Of a DNA stretch of 64,000 nt, positions 8,766 to 17,687 are shown one piece after another. Source of the stretch: Gammaproteobacteria bacterium (GTDB lineage Bacteria; Pseudomonadota; Gammaproteobacteria; Poriferisulfidales; Poriferisulfidaceae); NCBI GenBank assembly GCA_028819565.1, contig JAPPLD010000027.1, positions 80,802 to 144,801 of the forward strand. Direction: 5' to 3'. The first letter of the stretch is position 1. The number at the start of each line of letters is the position of its first letter. The notes beneath the pieces were generated by a model. It was not told the DNA's origin and did not search any database. It worked only from the letters and a program-made list of their open reading frames with translations. Made by a program: the position numbers and the translations under genes.

Positions 8766-9035
8766 TCAGCGGCGCAGTCCGAGGGACTTGATCAGCGCCG
8801 CGTAGCGTTCATGGTTCTGGCCGCGCAGGTGCTTCAGCAATCCGCGGCGGGCGTGAACCATTTTCATCAGACCGTAGCGCGAATGCCGATCCTTGGGATG
8901 CGTCTCGAAATGCTTCATTACCTGATTAATCCGGGAGGTCAACAGCGCGACCTGCACCTCGGGCGAGCCGACATCGTTCGGCGCGCGCTGGTATTTTCCG
9001 ATGATCTCAGACTTTTCTGTCGCAGAAAGTGACAT
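8766..9035 (-). CDS. rpsO: 30S ribosomal protein S15
   Basis: 89-residue primary 16S rRNA-binding protein of the small subunit. The sequence begins MSLSATEKSEIIGKY and contains the conserved GSPEVQVALLTSRI and HARRGLLKHLRGQ segments. An upstream in-frame ATG at 9104 would add 23 residues, but that stretch runs through a terminator hairpin and is not S15-like, so the start at 9035 is chosen. rpsO is normally autoregulated through its own leader; the leader here is short. It is followed by pnp as in most bacteria, but truB and rbfA are not upstream; a TonB receptor gene is. Confidence 0.96.
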   Translation of the reverse strand: MSLSATEKSEIIGKYQRAPNDVGSPEVQVALLTSRINQVMKHFETHPKDRHSRYGLMKMVHARRGLLKHLRGQNHERYAALIKSLGLRR

Positions 9036-9064
9036 ATAGGGAAAAACTTTCTGTATAAGGAAGC

Positions 9065-9085
9065 AAAAACGGCGCCCACGGCGCC
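9065..9085 (-). terminator. Rho-independent terminator after the TonB receptor gene
   Basis: On the minus strand, GGCGCC-GTG-GGCGCC forms a 6 bp GC stem with a 3-base loop and is followed by GTTTTTGC. A second overlapping hairpin (GCGCCCT-AATTCG-AGGGCGC, 9082-9101) lies just upstream. It separates the receptor gene from rpsO, whose promoter is probably between the hairpin and 9035 or reads through it. Confidence 0.7.
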
Positions 9086-9127
9086 CTCGAATTAGGGCGC
9101 GCATTGTAACATGCTGCGGATGTCCGA

Positions 9128-11452
9128 CTAGAACCGAAGCCGCGCCCCGACTTCAAACGTGCGTCCCGGCTGCGGCGCAAGGTCCTTGATGTGTGAAGTG
9201 TGCAGGCGCTGCTCGTCGTCGGTCAGATTCTTGCCGTGCAGGAAGAATTCCATCGTCGACCCGTTGCCGGCCGGAAGCTCCAGCGTGGCATATACGGACA
9301 GGTCGTCGTAGCCATCGGTCGGCAGTTCGTGCGGCGCCGTCTCGTCCTGATCTTCGGCCCGCAGGTACTCGATGCCCATGGTTCCGGCGCCCCAGCGGCC
9401 GCTCAGCCCGATGCCGTACCGCAGCGGCGGAATGCGCGGCAGTCGGTCGTTGCCGCTGACGGACAATTTCGCGTCCACGTAATCGAACTTGCCGTGCAGG
9501 CGCGCTTCGCCGCCGGGCCATGACGCGATCTGGGCGCTGGCTTCGACATCAATTCCAAAGAATTCCGCATCCTCCTGCGCGACCCTTTCTTCCCGGAGGG
9601 AGAATTCCTCGGACTCCTCCAGCATCTCGACTTCATTGAGTGCCTCTTCGTTGCCAACCAGACGGGTCTCCAGCAGTTCGATTGCGTTTTCTTCGGTAAT
9701 TTCGTCCTCGTCGAAATCCGTGATCATATTCTCCTCCAGCAGTTCGATGGCCTCATCTCTCAAGCTCAGGCCCTCATGGTTCACCTCCCTACCGGTGGCC
9801 TGCCAATAGACATAATCGGAGAAGCGGGTGAAGTAGGTGGCCACGGCGACATCCCAAGTCGGCGCGGCATACTGTAGCCGCAGGGCGACGCTTGCGGCGC
9901 GTTCCTTGCTCAGCCCGGCATCGCCGATTTCGTAGGTGTTGGTGACCAGATGCGGGCCGTTGGCATAGAGTTCCTCCGCGATGGGTGCACGGCTGGAATG
10001 GCTGGCCAGAAGGCCCAGTTCAAGCCGGTCGCCAAGCGGCACGAGGGCGCCGATGGAAGCCGCGTGAATCGTGAAGTCCTGATCGCCGCCCTCCTCATGC
10101 TCTTCTTCTTCATCGTGATCGTCGTGGTGATGCCCGTGGTCGCCAGCCATCGGATTGTGCGACACGCGCTCCAGGCGTACGCCGGCCTCCAAGTCGAATG
10201 TCTCGTACGTGCGGCGACCGACCCAGAATGCACCGGTGCTGTTGGTGATCACCGGCCGAACGAAGGATTCCTCGCCGACCGCCTCGAAGTCCCGGTAGGC
10301 ATACTGCAGACCCGCTACGCCTTCCCATGGGCCGGCTTTATGGTGGAACTCGGCGCGCGCTTCCCAAGCATCGTTGGAAAACTTGGTGCTGGCATGATCG
10401 CCAGGTTCAACTTCCACATGCTTGTAATCGCTGTAGCCGACGCGCATGTTGAGGCGGTCAATTCCAGAAAACGGCGCGAGCAGGTCCATTTCGAAGTCTA
10501 TGCGCGTTTGCTCCATGTCCAGCAATGCTGAGCCCTCTTCTTCCTCGTGCTCTTCTTCCCCTTCGTCCCCGTCTTCCTCTTCGTGCCCATGCGCATGCGA
10601 GTGCCCCGGCAGGCCATATTCGGATTCCAGACGGCTGACCGAGAGACCCGCGAAACCCCAATCGCCATGCCATGAGGCGCCACCCGCAATGGAGTCCGAC
10701 TCGAAGTGGCTGCCGGACAACTTGTCCCGGGCTTCCTCATCATGCTCGTCGTGCTCGTCTTTCCCTTCGTGATCGTGCTCGTGTTCATGCTCGTCTTCCT
10801 GGGCGCGCAGATGGGCCGATTCCGCATAGCCCGGGATGTCGTAGTCATCACCGTCCTTAGTCGTGCCGTCCAGATGCCAAGCGAAACCGCCACGGCCTCC
10901 GTTGAGTTTGAATGCGAGGGTGTCGCCGCCGGTCGCGCTGTTGTGGCGCGCCTCCATCCCTCCGGACAAGCCGTCGACGGGTTCCTGCGGAATGCGTCCG
11001 GTCTCCACGTTCACGGCACCGCCGATGGCGCCGGAACCGTATAGCAAGATGCTCGGGCCTCGAAGCACCTCAACCCGTTCGGCAGTGAACGACTCGACGG
11101 TAACCGCGTGGTCGGCGCTCACGATCGATGCATCCATCGTGTCCAAGCGGTCCTGCATGACGCGCACCCGCGGGCCGGCCAAGCCGTGCACCACCGGCCG
11201 ACCGACGATGGTCCCGAACGCTGATTGATGGATGCCGGGTTGCCGGCTGAGCGTGGCGCCGAGGTTGACGTCTCTCGCCCGGTCCAGCGCCTCACCGTCC
11301 AAGCTGGTTGCCGGCATTGCCAGACCCTTGTCGCCCAGCGGATGCGCCTTGATGACCAGCACATCCACCCCCGGACGTTCAGCCGCCATCACCGAAAGCG
11401 GGGCGACGCAGAGCAGGAATCCCGCGACGAAGCTAGCAAGATGCTGCCGCAT
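9128..11452 (-). CDS. TonB-dependent outer-membrane receptor, ZnuD-like (zinc)
   Basis: 774 residues. An N-terminal signal peptide (MRQHLASFVAGFLLCVAPLSVMA), a plug domain (LRGPSILLYGSGAIGGAVNVET) and a long beta-barrel ending in the C-terminal aromatic RLRF are visible. Three extracellular-loop regions are very rich in His, Asp and Glu (DNA around 10735-10800, 10525-10605 and 10080-10150), the hallmark of ZnuD-type zinc receptors. One further loop (about 9560-9780) is acidic without histidine. A Zur-box-like palindrome lies upstream. I chose the ATG at 11452 because it begins a classical signal peptide. ATG 11557 has a better ribosome-binding site (AGAGGA) and sits nearer the Zur box, which would give a long n-region. 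Confidence 0.88.
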   Translation of the reverse strand: MRQHLASFVAGFLLCVAPLSVMAAERPGVDVLVIKAHPLGDKGLAMPATSLDGEALDRARDVNLGATLSRQPGIHQSAFGTIVGRPVVHGLAGPRVRVMQDRLDTMDASIVSADHAVTVESFTAERVEVLRGPSILLYGSGAIGGAVNVETGRIPQEPVDGLSGGMEARHNSATGGDTLAFKLNGGRGGFAWHLDGTTKDGDDYDIPGYAESAHLRAQEDEHEHEHDHEGKDEHDEHDEEARDKLSGSHFESDSIAGGASWHGDWGFAGLSVSRLESEYGLPGHSHAHGHEEEDGDEGEEEHEEEEGSALLDMEQTRIDFEMDLLAPFSGIDRLNMRVGYSDYKHVEVEPGDHASTKFSNDAWEARAEFHHKAGPWEGVAGLQYAYRDFEAVGEESFVRPVITNSTGAFWVGRRTYETFDLEAGVRLERVSHNPMAGDHGHHHDDHDEEEEHEEGGDQDFTIHAASIGALVPLGDRLELGLLASHSSRAPIAEELYANGPHLVTNTYEIGDAGLSKERAASVALRLQYAAPTWDVAVATYFTRFSDYVYWQATGREVNHEGLSLRDEAIELLEENMITDFDEDEITEENAIELLETRLVGNEEALNEVEMLEESEEFSLREERVAQEDAEFFGIDVEASAQIASWPGGEARLHGKFDYVDAKLSVSGNDRLPRIPPLRYGIGLSGRWGAGTMGIEYLRAEDQDETAPHELPTDGYDDLSVYATLELPAGNGSTMEFFLHGKNLTDDEQRLHTSHIKDLAPQPGRTFEVGARLRF

Positions 11453-11590
11453 GCGTCCGGGTCGATTCGCACGGCTTGCGAAAGGAATGCCATCGTTCAA
11501 GCGATGCATTGCGCTTGCCGGCGGGCGTGTTTCGAGAAATGCAGAGGCTGGGGACATTTCGAGCGGTCCTCTTGGCGAAAAATCTTCAGC

Positions 11591-11613
11591 GAATTGTAAC
11601 ATTAGAACATTTC
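11591..11613 (-). promoter_or_regulatory. Zur box (zinc uptake regulator operator), overlapping a -10 element
   Basis: The minus strand reads GAAATGTTCTA-A-TGTTACAATTC, a 23 bp imperfect palindrome matching the gammaproteobacterial Zur consensus (GAAATGTTATA-N-TATAACATTTC) at 18 of its 22 defined positions by my count. A possible -10 hexamer TACAAT lies inside it. Zur would repress the receptor gene when zinc is sufficient, consistent with the histidine-rich loops. Confidence 0.7.
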
Positions 11614-11759
11614 TCTGGGACGGATCTCCACTCCATGTCCGTCAACGTAAAACTGTAATGTTTCCTTTTCCGGTTGAGTTGGCGGACGGCAAGATTGAAA
11701 GTGTCCCGATACTGCAACCAACTGCAGCAGGAACAGAAGTTGTGCTTTCCAGACCGGCT

Positions 11760-12329
11760 TCAGGCGCCGGAGGCCTCTGACTCTTCGCTACGCAACGCCA
11801 GCCACAGGTAGTACGCCATTGAGACCAAGGTCATTGCAGCAGCCACGCCCAGCAGGATCAAGCCGTACACGTAAAGCGGATCGGACGCGTCGGGCGTCGC
11901 CCACAGCAACAGCACCAGCGAGGCCAGTTGCAGCAGGGTCTTGAACTTGCCGAGCCACGACACTGAAATCCGCGAACGGGCGCGCGTGCCGGCCAGCCAT
12001 TCGCGCAAGGCCGAAATCGCGATCTCCCGCCCGATGATTACGCAGGCCGGGGCGACCAGCCACAGGCTGTTGTCACGTGACACCAGCAGCACCAGCGCCA
12101 CGCATACGATCAGCTTGTCCGCCACCGGGTCCAAGAAAGCCCCAAACGCGGAATACTGGCCCAGTTTCCGAGCCAGGTAGCCGTCCGCCCAGTCCGTCAG
12201 GCTGGCAAGCGCAAACAGCACGGCCGAAGCCTGGGGCCCCCATCCAGGAATAAAGAACACCCCGGAAAACACTGGGATCAGGGCGATCCGCAGTCCCGTC
12301 AGCAGGTTCGGGATGGTCGGTTCGATCAT
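11760..12329 (-). CDS. pgsA: CDP-diacylglycerol--glycerol-3-phosphate 3-phosphatidyltransferase
   Basis: 189-residue inner-membrane enzyme that makes phosphatidylglycerophosphate, the committed step to phosphatidylglycerol and cardiolipin. The CDP-alcohol phosphotransferase signature D-x2-DG-x2-AR-x8-G-x3-D-x3-D is complete, from DWADGYLAR through GAFLDPVAD (residues about 46-71). Several transmembrane helices follow. The frame is open far upstream of the real start, but homology begins at MIEPTIPNLLTGLR. This ATG overlaps the uvrC stop by 4 bp, so pgsA is translated by coupling, the normal uvrC-pgsA order. Confidence 0.96.
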   Translation of the reverse strand: MIEPTIPNLLTGLRIALIPVFSGVFFIPGWGPQASAVLFALASLTDWADGYLARKLGQYSAFGAFLDPVADKLIVCVALVLLVSRDNSLWLVAPACVIIGREIAISALREWLAGTRARSRISVSWLGKFKTLLQLASLVLLLWATPDASDPLYVYGLILLGVAAAMTLVSMAYYLWLALRSEESEASGA

Positions 12330-14164
12330 GCGCTTTCTTCGTGAAGGTAGTCGTAGATCTCCTGTGCAAGGCTCGCCCCGATGCCGGGCACCCGGGTCAG
12401 GTCGGCAGCTGTCGCCTTGCGGACACCCTGCCATCCCCCGAAGTAGCGTAACAGGTTCTGCCGACGCTGTGGCCCCACGCCGGGAATCTCCTCCAACGGC
12501 GACTCGAGCCTGCGCTTTGCTCGCCGGCGGCGGTGCCCTGTCACAGCAAACCGGTGCGCCTCGTCGCGGATCTGCTGGATCAGGTGAAACGCCACCGAAC
12601 GCTGCGGCAGGTGCAGCGGCCCTTCGACGGTGTCGGCATACACGGTCTCCGTCCCGGGCTTGCGGCCTTCCCCCTTGGCCACGCTGGCCACCACGATGCC
12701 CGGGGCGTCGAGCGTAGCCAGCACCTCGCGGGCGACACGCAACTGCCCCTTGCCGCCATCGATCAACAGTACGTCGGGAGCCGGATACTCGCCCGCGCAC
12801 ACCCTCGTATAGCGGCGGGTCAGCGCCTCGCGCAACGCCCCGTAGTCGTCTCCCGGGGTGATGCCGGAAATATTGAAACTACGGAATTCCGAACGGCTCG
12901 GCCCTTCCGTGGTGTAGACCACGCACGAGGCCACCGTCGCCTCGCCGCGGGTATGACTGACATCGAAACACTCCAGCCGAGCCGGCATAGCGTCCAGCAA
13001 CAAAGCCTCCGCCAGCGCTTCCAGGCGTTCCTGTATTCCTCTGCGGGATTGCGTTCGCACGGCGATCGACTGCCGGGCATTGCGTTCCACCAATTCCACC
13101 TGGGTCCGACGGCGGCCCCGCACGTTCGCGCGCAGGCGAATCCGCCCCGGGGACTTGCCGCTCAACCATTCCTCAAGTGCTTCCTGGTCCGAGACCGAAT
13201 GGTTCAGCAGAACTTCCGGCGGTGCCACGCGCTCCAGGTAGTACTGCCCTAGGAATCCGCGCAACAGTTCCGGGGCTTCGATGGCCGCGTCGTTGACGAC
13301 CGGGAAATAACTGCGGTTGCCGTGGCTTGCGCCGCCGCGGAAAGAACTGACCTGAACACAATGCAGTCCGCCCTCGCAGACCGCGGCGACCACGTCGAAG
13401 TGCCCGGATGCCACCCCTGTCCGGTAATGCCGGCAGATCTCCTGCAGCGACTGGATGCGGTTCCGCCACTCCGCGGCCTCCTCGTAGTCCAGGCGCTCCG
13501 ATGCCCGGTCCATCCGTGCCGTCAGGTCGTGCATCACTTCCTCGTTCCGCCCTTCCAGGAAACGCAACGTCAGGTCGACGTCCGCCTGGTAGTCTTCCGG
13601 CGTGATGTAGCCCACGCACGGCGCGGTGCACCGCTTGATCTGGTACTGCAGGCACGGCCGGCTGCGGTTGCGGAAGAAACTGTCCGGGCACTGCCGGGTC
13701 CGGAACAGCTTCTGCAGGGTGTTGAGCGTCTCCCGCAAGGCCCCGACGCTGGCGTAGGGTCCGAATGTGCGGCCCTTGCGCCGCCTGCGTCCGCGGTAGA
13801 ACGACAGTCCCGGGTAGGTCTGGTGGGTCGAAGCGTAGATGTAGGGATAGCTCTTGTCGTCGCGCAGCAGGATGTTGTAACGGGGATGATGCTGCTTGAT
13901 CAGGGTGTTCTCCAACAGCAGGGCTTCCGCCTCGGTGGCGGTGACCGTCACCTCCATGTGCTCGGTCTGCGCGATCATCCGACGCGTGCGCGGACCCAGC
14001 GAGGTCTTCTGGAAGTAACTGGACACGCGCTTCTTCAGGTCGCGCGCCTTGCCGACGTACAGGAGGTTGCCGGATGCATCCAGCATGCGGTACACGCCTG
14101 GGGCGTGGGTCAGGGTCTGCACGAACCCCCCGGCGTCGAAAGCCCGATCGGTACGTGAAGCCAT
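12326..14164 (-). CDS. uvrC: UvrABC excinuclease subunit C
   Basis: 612-residue nucleotide excision repair endonuclease that makes the 3' and 5' incisions around a lesion. It has an N-terminal GIY-YIG nuclease domain (GVYRMLDASGNLLYVGKARD), a UVR motif that contacts UvrB (about residues 200-235), a central RNase H-like nuclease domain and two C-terminal helix-hairpin-helix motifs (IPGVGPQRRQNLL and VPGIGASLAQ). Length is standard (about 610). It is the first gene of the coupled uvrC-pgsA pair; fabH ends 10 bp upstream on the same strand, so it may also be read from the rpmF-plsX-fabH transcript. Confidence 0.97.
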   Translation of the reverse strand: MASRTDRAFDAGGFVQTLTHAPGVYRMLDASGNLLYVGKARDLKKRVSSYFQKTSLGPRTRRMIAQTEHMEVTVTATEAEALLLENTLIKQHHPRYNILLRDDKSYPYIYASTHQTYPGLSFYRGRRRRKGRTFGPYASVGALRETLNTLQKLFRTRQCPDSFFRNRSRPCLQYQIKRCTAPCVGYITPEDYQADVDLTLRFLEGRNEEVMHDLTARMDRASERLDYEEAAEWRNRIQSLQEICRHYRTGVASGHFDVVAAVCEGGLHCVQVSSFRGGASHGNRSYFPVVNDAAIEAPELLRGFLGQYYLERVAPPEVLLNHSVSDQEALEEWLSGKSPGRIRLRANVRGRRRTQVELVERNARQSIAVRTQSRRGIQERLEALAEALLLDAMPARLECFDVSHTRGEATVASCVVYTTEGPSRSEFRSFNISGITPGDDYGALREALTRRYTRVCAGEYPAPDVLLIDGGKGQLRVAREVLATLDAPGIVVASVAKGEGRKPGTETVYADTVEGPLHLPQRSVAFHLIQQIRDEAHRFAVTGHRRRRAKRRLESPLEEIPGVGPQRRQNLLRYFGGWQGVRKATAADLTRVPGIGASLAQEIYDYLHEESA

Positions 14165-14174
14165 GGGACGGAAC

Positions 14175-15116
14175 CTAGTATCGGATCAGTGCGGAACCCC
14201 AGGTAAAGCCGCCGCCGAAAGCCTCCAACATGAGCACGTCGCCCGGCTGGATCCGGCCGTCGCGCACGGCCTGGTTCAGTGCCAGCGGCACCGAGGCGGC
14301 AGAGGTGTTGCCGTGCTGGTCGACCGTGACCACCACCCGCTCCATGGGCAGGTCCAGCTTGCGCGCGGTGGCCGCGATGATTCGGTGATTGGCCTGGTGC
14401 GGAACCAGCCAGTCGACCTCGTGCCGGTCCATCTGGTTGGCCTCAAGGGTCTCGTCCACGATTCGCCCCAAGGTGTTCACCGCCATCCGGAAAACTTCGT
14501 TGCCCTTCATTTCGATAAAGGCCCCGTTCACCTCCGGCGACACCTGCAGCAGGTGGTCGTAGCGCCCGTCCGCGTGCAGGTGGGTCGACAGGATGCCGGG
14601 CTCGTCGCGTGCCTGGAGCACCACAGCTCCCGCTCCATCGCCAAACAGCACACAGGTGCTCCGGTCGCTCCAGTCGACGATGCGGGACAGCACTTCGGAG
14701 CCGATCACCAGCACCGTGTCCCCGCCTCCGGTCATGATGAAGCGGCGAGCGATATCCAGCCCGTAGATGAACCCGCTGCAGACCGCCTGGACATCGAACG
14801 CCGGACACACCGGGGTCCCCAGTTCTCTCTGGATATGGCAGGCCGTACCGGGAAAGATCCGGTCGGGGGTGGTCGTCGCTAGTACGATCATGTCGACGTC
14901 GTCCGGCGCAAGTTCCGCTGCATCCAACGCTTCGCGGGCCGCCTTGGCACCCATCAAGGCCGTAGTTTCTTTCTCGCCCGCGATGTGGCGCTGGAGAATC
15001 CCGGTCCGTTCCCGGATCCATTGATCCGTGGTGTCGACCGTCTCCTCCAGTTCCTGGTTCGTCACCACCCGCTCAGGGAGGCAGGAACCGGTCCCGGTGA
15101 TGGCCGAGTGAATCAT
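14175..15116 (-). CDS. fabH: Beta-ketoacyl-[acyl-carrier-protein] synthase III
   Basis: 313-residue enzyme that condenses acetyl-CoA with malonyl-ACP to start fatty acid synthesis. The catalytic Cys113 sits in AVCSGFIYGL; the His and Asn of the triad are in VPHQANHRI and DQHGNTSAAS. Length is typical (about 317). Its ATG overlaps the plsX stop by 4 bp. The usual downstream fabD-fabG-acpP genes are absent; uvrC follows instead, so the fatty acid cluster is split in this genome. Confidence 0.97.
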   Translation of the reverse strand: MIHSAITGTGSCLPERVVTNQELEETVDTTDQWIRERTGILQRHIAGEKETTALMGAKAAREALDAAELAPDDVDMIVLATTTPDRIFPGTACHIQRELGTPVCPAFDVQAVCSGFIYGLDIARRFIMTGGGDTVLVIGSEVLSRIVDWSDRSTCVLFGDGAGAVVLQARDEPGILSTHLHADGRYDHLLQVSPEVNGAFIEMKGNEVFRMAVNTLGRIVDETLEANQMDRHEVDWLVPHQANHRIIAATARKLDLPMERVVVTVDQHGNTSAASVPLALNQAVRDGRIQPGDVLMLEAFGGGFTWGSALIRY

Positions 15117-16153
15117 GACCCGGCTTCCACTTCGACCCGGTCGGCCAGCAGGGTATCGATGTTTTGATCTATTCGCATCGGCAGGTCTCGGCGCGCCTCC
15201 TGCCGTGCACGGATGATGGCCTGTTCGAAGGCGAACGCATCGGCACTGCCGTGGCTCTTGATAACCACGTGGCGGAGGCCAAGCAGGCTGGCTCCATTAT
15301 AGCGGCGGGGGTCGAACAGGCGACGGAATCCCTTGAGGATCGGGGCGGACAGGGCCATGGCCAAACGGCGGTAGAGATTGCGCTTGAATTCCTCCTTGAG
15401 GAACGTGATCAGCATCCGGGCCACGCCTTCGGTGGTCTTGAGCGAGATGTTGCCGACGAAACCGTCGCACACCACCACATCGACATCGCCGCAATAGATA
15501 TCATCGCCTTCGATGAAGCCGATGTAATTGAGCCGGCTTTCGCGCAGTAGAACATCCGCCGCCTGCACCTGCCGGTTGCCCTTGATATTCTCCTCGCCGA
15601 CATTGAGCAGGCCGACCCGGGGGCGAGCGTTGTCGTCGAGTACCTGGGCCAGCACAGAGCCCATCACGGCGAATTGCAGGAGGTGTTCGGCGCGAGAGTC
15701 CACATTGCCGCCCAAATCCAGCACGTGCGTGTGGCCGTTCAGGGACGGCACAGTCGACTGGATGGCCGGGCGGTCGATCCCCGGCAGCATCCGCACCACG
15801 AAATGCGACAGCGCCACCAGGGCGCCGGTGTTGCCTGCGCTCACGAATGCCTGCGCCTCTCCGTCACGCAGCAGGTTGAGGCCAACCCGCATCGATGAAT
15901 CCGGCTTCCCGCGCAGGGCCTGCATTGGGGGTTCGCCCATCTCGATTTGTTCCGAAGCATGGTGCACGACCATGCGGCTTTCGGGTAGAGATCCCAACCC
16001 CTTCAGCCGTTCGCGGATCAGGGATTCGTCGCCGACCAGGATCAAGCGCAGCGATGGGTCGGCCTGAAGTTGGGAGACGGCGGCCGGCAAGACGCTGTCC
16101 GCGCCATGGTCGCCTCCCATCACATCCAGCGCGATGGTGACGGAATCAGTCAT
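15113..16153 (-). CDS. plsX: Phosphate acyltransferase PlsX
   Basis: 346-residue enzyme that converts acyl-ACP to acyl-phosphate for phospholipid synthesis at the membrane surface. The N-terminal IALDVMGGDHGADSVLPAA is diagnostic, and FVSAGNTGALVAL and VCDGFVGNISLKTTEG are further family motifs. Length matches the family. It is preceded by rpmF (36 bp) and overlaps fabH by 4 bp, the conserved rpmF-plsX-fabH operon. Confidence 0.97.
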   Translation of the reverse strand: MTDSVTIALDVMGGDHGADSVLPAAVSQLQADPSLRLILVGDESLIRERLKGLGSLPESRMVVHHASEQIEMGEPPMQALRGKPDSSMRVGLNLLRDGEAQAFVSAGNTGALVALSHFVVRMLPGIDRPAIQSTVPSLNGHTHVLDLGGNVDSRAEHLLQFAVMGSVLAQVLDDNARPRVGLLNVGEENIKGNRQVQAADVLLRESRLNYIGFIEGDDIYCGDVDVVVCDGFVGNISLKTTEGVARMLITFLKEEFKRNLYRRLAMALSAPILKGFRRLFDPRRYNGASLLGLRHVVIKSHGSADAFAFEQAIIRARQEARRDLPMRIDQNIDTLLADRVEVEAGS

Positions 16154-16188
16154 GGAGGGTCCGCTCGGCGGCGGAGACGAAATCCCGG

Positions 16189-16395
16189 TCAGGCTTCCGT
16201 TTCGGCCGGATCCTGTTTCGGCTGCTTGACTTCGAGAACCTTGCGGCCCCGGTAATAGCCGTCGGCGGCGATATGGTGGCGGCGGTGCCGTGTGCCCGTG
16301 GCCGGATCCTCCGACACCGTGGCACTCTTCAGCGCATGGTGCGAGCGGCGCATATCGCGCTTGGATCGACTTTTTTTGCTTTTCTGGACGGCCAT
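16189..16395 (-). CDS. rpmF: 50S ribosomal protein L32
   Basis: 68 residues beginning [20 protein letters not shown], the standard L32 opening. Longer than the 57-residue E. coli protein owing to an acidic C-terminal tail ([12 protein letters not shown]). No zinc-binding cysteine pairs are present, so this is the Cys-free (C-minus) form. The ATG at 16395 is preceded by GAGGAAG. The open frame upstream is not L32-like. The yceD (DUF177) gene that normally precedes rpmF is missing and a toxin-antitoxin pair sits there instead. Confidence 0.95.
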   Translation of the reverse strand: MAVQKSKKSRSKRDMRRSHHALKSATVSEDPATGTRHRRHHIAADGYYRGRKVLEVKQPKQDPAETEA

Positions 16396-16621
16396 CCGGA
16401 CTTCCTCAAAAAATGCGGCGACGCCATGGGCATCGTCGGGCGGCGTATTGTAACTGATATGGACGAAAATACCTGTGCTATATCTCAACACGCCATGACG
16501 TCATTTACGATCTCTATACGCTTTCAATTATTTTTGGTGTTAGTCGACTCATACTATCTATCCTCTCGTTTACTTCCTGAAACAGGTTCGGAATAACCAA
16601 AATATACTTCTGCTAGGCCCC

Positions 16622-17044
16622 TCACCGTTTCGAGATCAGGTTGTCCACGCGCGAAGCGACTTCTTGCGTCACTTCGATCAATTCGCGAAAGAACGATTCA
16701 TCCACATCCGTTATGCCTGCATACTCGGCCAAATTCCGTTTGCGGTGGGCGGTATCAAGTATTCGCCACTGCTCTGCCGGCAAGTCGACCGTGTGCTGCA
16801 AGCATTGGAAAACCAAGTAGCGCGAATCAGAACGATAGCCATGAATTCTCAAAGCCGCAAGCGCAAACGAATGTGCCGCACTGTAGCCAAGAATAAAACG
16901 GCTCACCAGACTTAACTCCTTCCTCTGGGCATCCTTGAGGCTGCGCTGGCCCGAACGCAACATTCCCTGGATTTCCTCTTCGGTCGCTTCTTCCACCTTG
17001 AGCTGGTTGATGCGCGCCAGGTTGTCAAGCTGCGAGTGCGCCAT
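16622..17044 (-). CDS. HEPN-domain protein, putative toxin of an MNT/HEPN pair
   Basis: 140 residues, all-helical, ending in a HEPN-like core with DTAHRKRNLAEYAG (H-R-x-RN-x3-Y). HEPN proteins of this kind are RNases paired with minimal nucleotidyltransferases that silence them by adding AMP to the active-site region (type VII systems such as HepT/MntA). The start at 17044 (MAHSQLDNL) overlaps the upstream nucleotidyltransferase gene by 20 bp, so the two are coupled. An in-frame ATG at 17197 would lie deep inside that gene and is less likely. Accessory gene next to rpmF. Confidence 0.75.
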   Translation of the reverse strand: MAHSQLDNLARINQLKVEEATEEEIQGMLRSGQRSLKDAQRKELSLVSRFILGYSAAHSFALAALRIHGYRSDSRYLVFQCLQHTVDLPAEQWRILDTAHRKRNLAEYAGITDVDESFFRELIEVTQEVASRVDNLISKR

Positions 17045-17687
17045 CTTCCTCCCCCACAAGAACCAAGTGTTCTCGGGCAAGCACACGCGACAAGAATGGA
17101 TTTCCGGACGCCCGGTTGGCGTTGAATTCCTGTACCGTATAGAGTGCCGGGCTGATCTCGCGATCCAATCGCGTTTCAATCGGTTGAAGTGCAACATAAA
17201 GTTCGTGCCACATCAAGTCGTTGGAGACAACCAGCAAGTCAATGTCGCTGTCCGCCGTATCCGTGCCTCGCGCGACGGAACCAAAAACCATGGCCAGATT
17301 TATGCGGCTGGCAAGCGGGTCCAGTGCCTGTCGAATCGGTTCTGTCAGCGCAACCGTCTTTCGCATGATCTCTACCAGTTCACGGTACACGGGGCCGTCG
17401 GGGTTGGCCTGGTAGTGAACCTGCCTTCCGATCCGGGTCATTCGAATCAGACCACTGGAGGCCAAACACCTCAATTCGCGCTGTACGGCTCCGGAGCCGG
17501 AGCCCGCCAACCGGATCAACTCCTTGGTGTAAAAACTGCGTTCTGGTTGTCCGAAAAGCAGGCCAAGAACCTTCTGCTGGGTCGTGGTGAACAGCGCATC
17601 AGCGAGTCCGACCGGCTCGATGCGATGCACCGCATCCGCCTTGCGGCGGGTCGGACGTGGCAATAATGCGGATGTTTTGATACCCAT
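17025..17687 (-). CDS. Winged-helix + minimal nucleotidyltransferase, putative antitoxin and autoregulator
   Basis: 220 residues. The N-terminal part (about 25-95) looks like an ArsR-type winged helix (FYTKELIRLAGSGSGAVQREL), and the C-terminal part is a Pol-beta-like nucleotidyltransferase with GSVARGTDTADSDIDLLV, containing the G-S and D-x-D catalytic signature. Fusing DNA-binding and MNT domains is common for HEPN partners. The wHTH suggests it represses its own promoter; a large inverted repeat covers its start codon. Its ATG lies only about 8 bases after a TATTAT hexamer, so the message may be leaderless. Confidence 0.8.
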   Translation of the reverse strand: MGIKTSALLPRPTRRKADAVHRIEPVGLADALFTTTQQKVLGLLFGQPERSFYTKELIRLAGSGSGAVQRELRCLASSGLIRMTRIGRQVHYQANPDGPVYRELVEIMRKTVALTEPIRQALDPLASRINLAMVFGSVARGTDTADSDIDLLVVSNDLMWHELYVALQPIETRLDREISPALYTVQEFNANRASGNPFLSRVLAREHLVLVGEEDGALAA

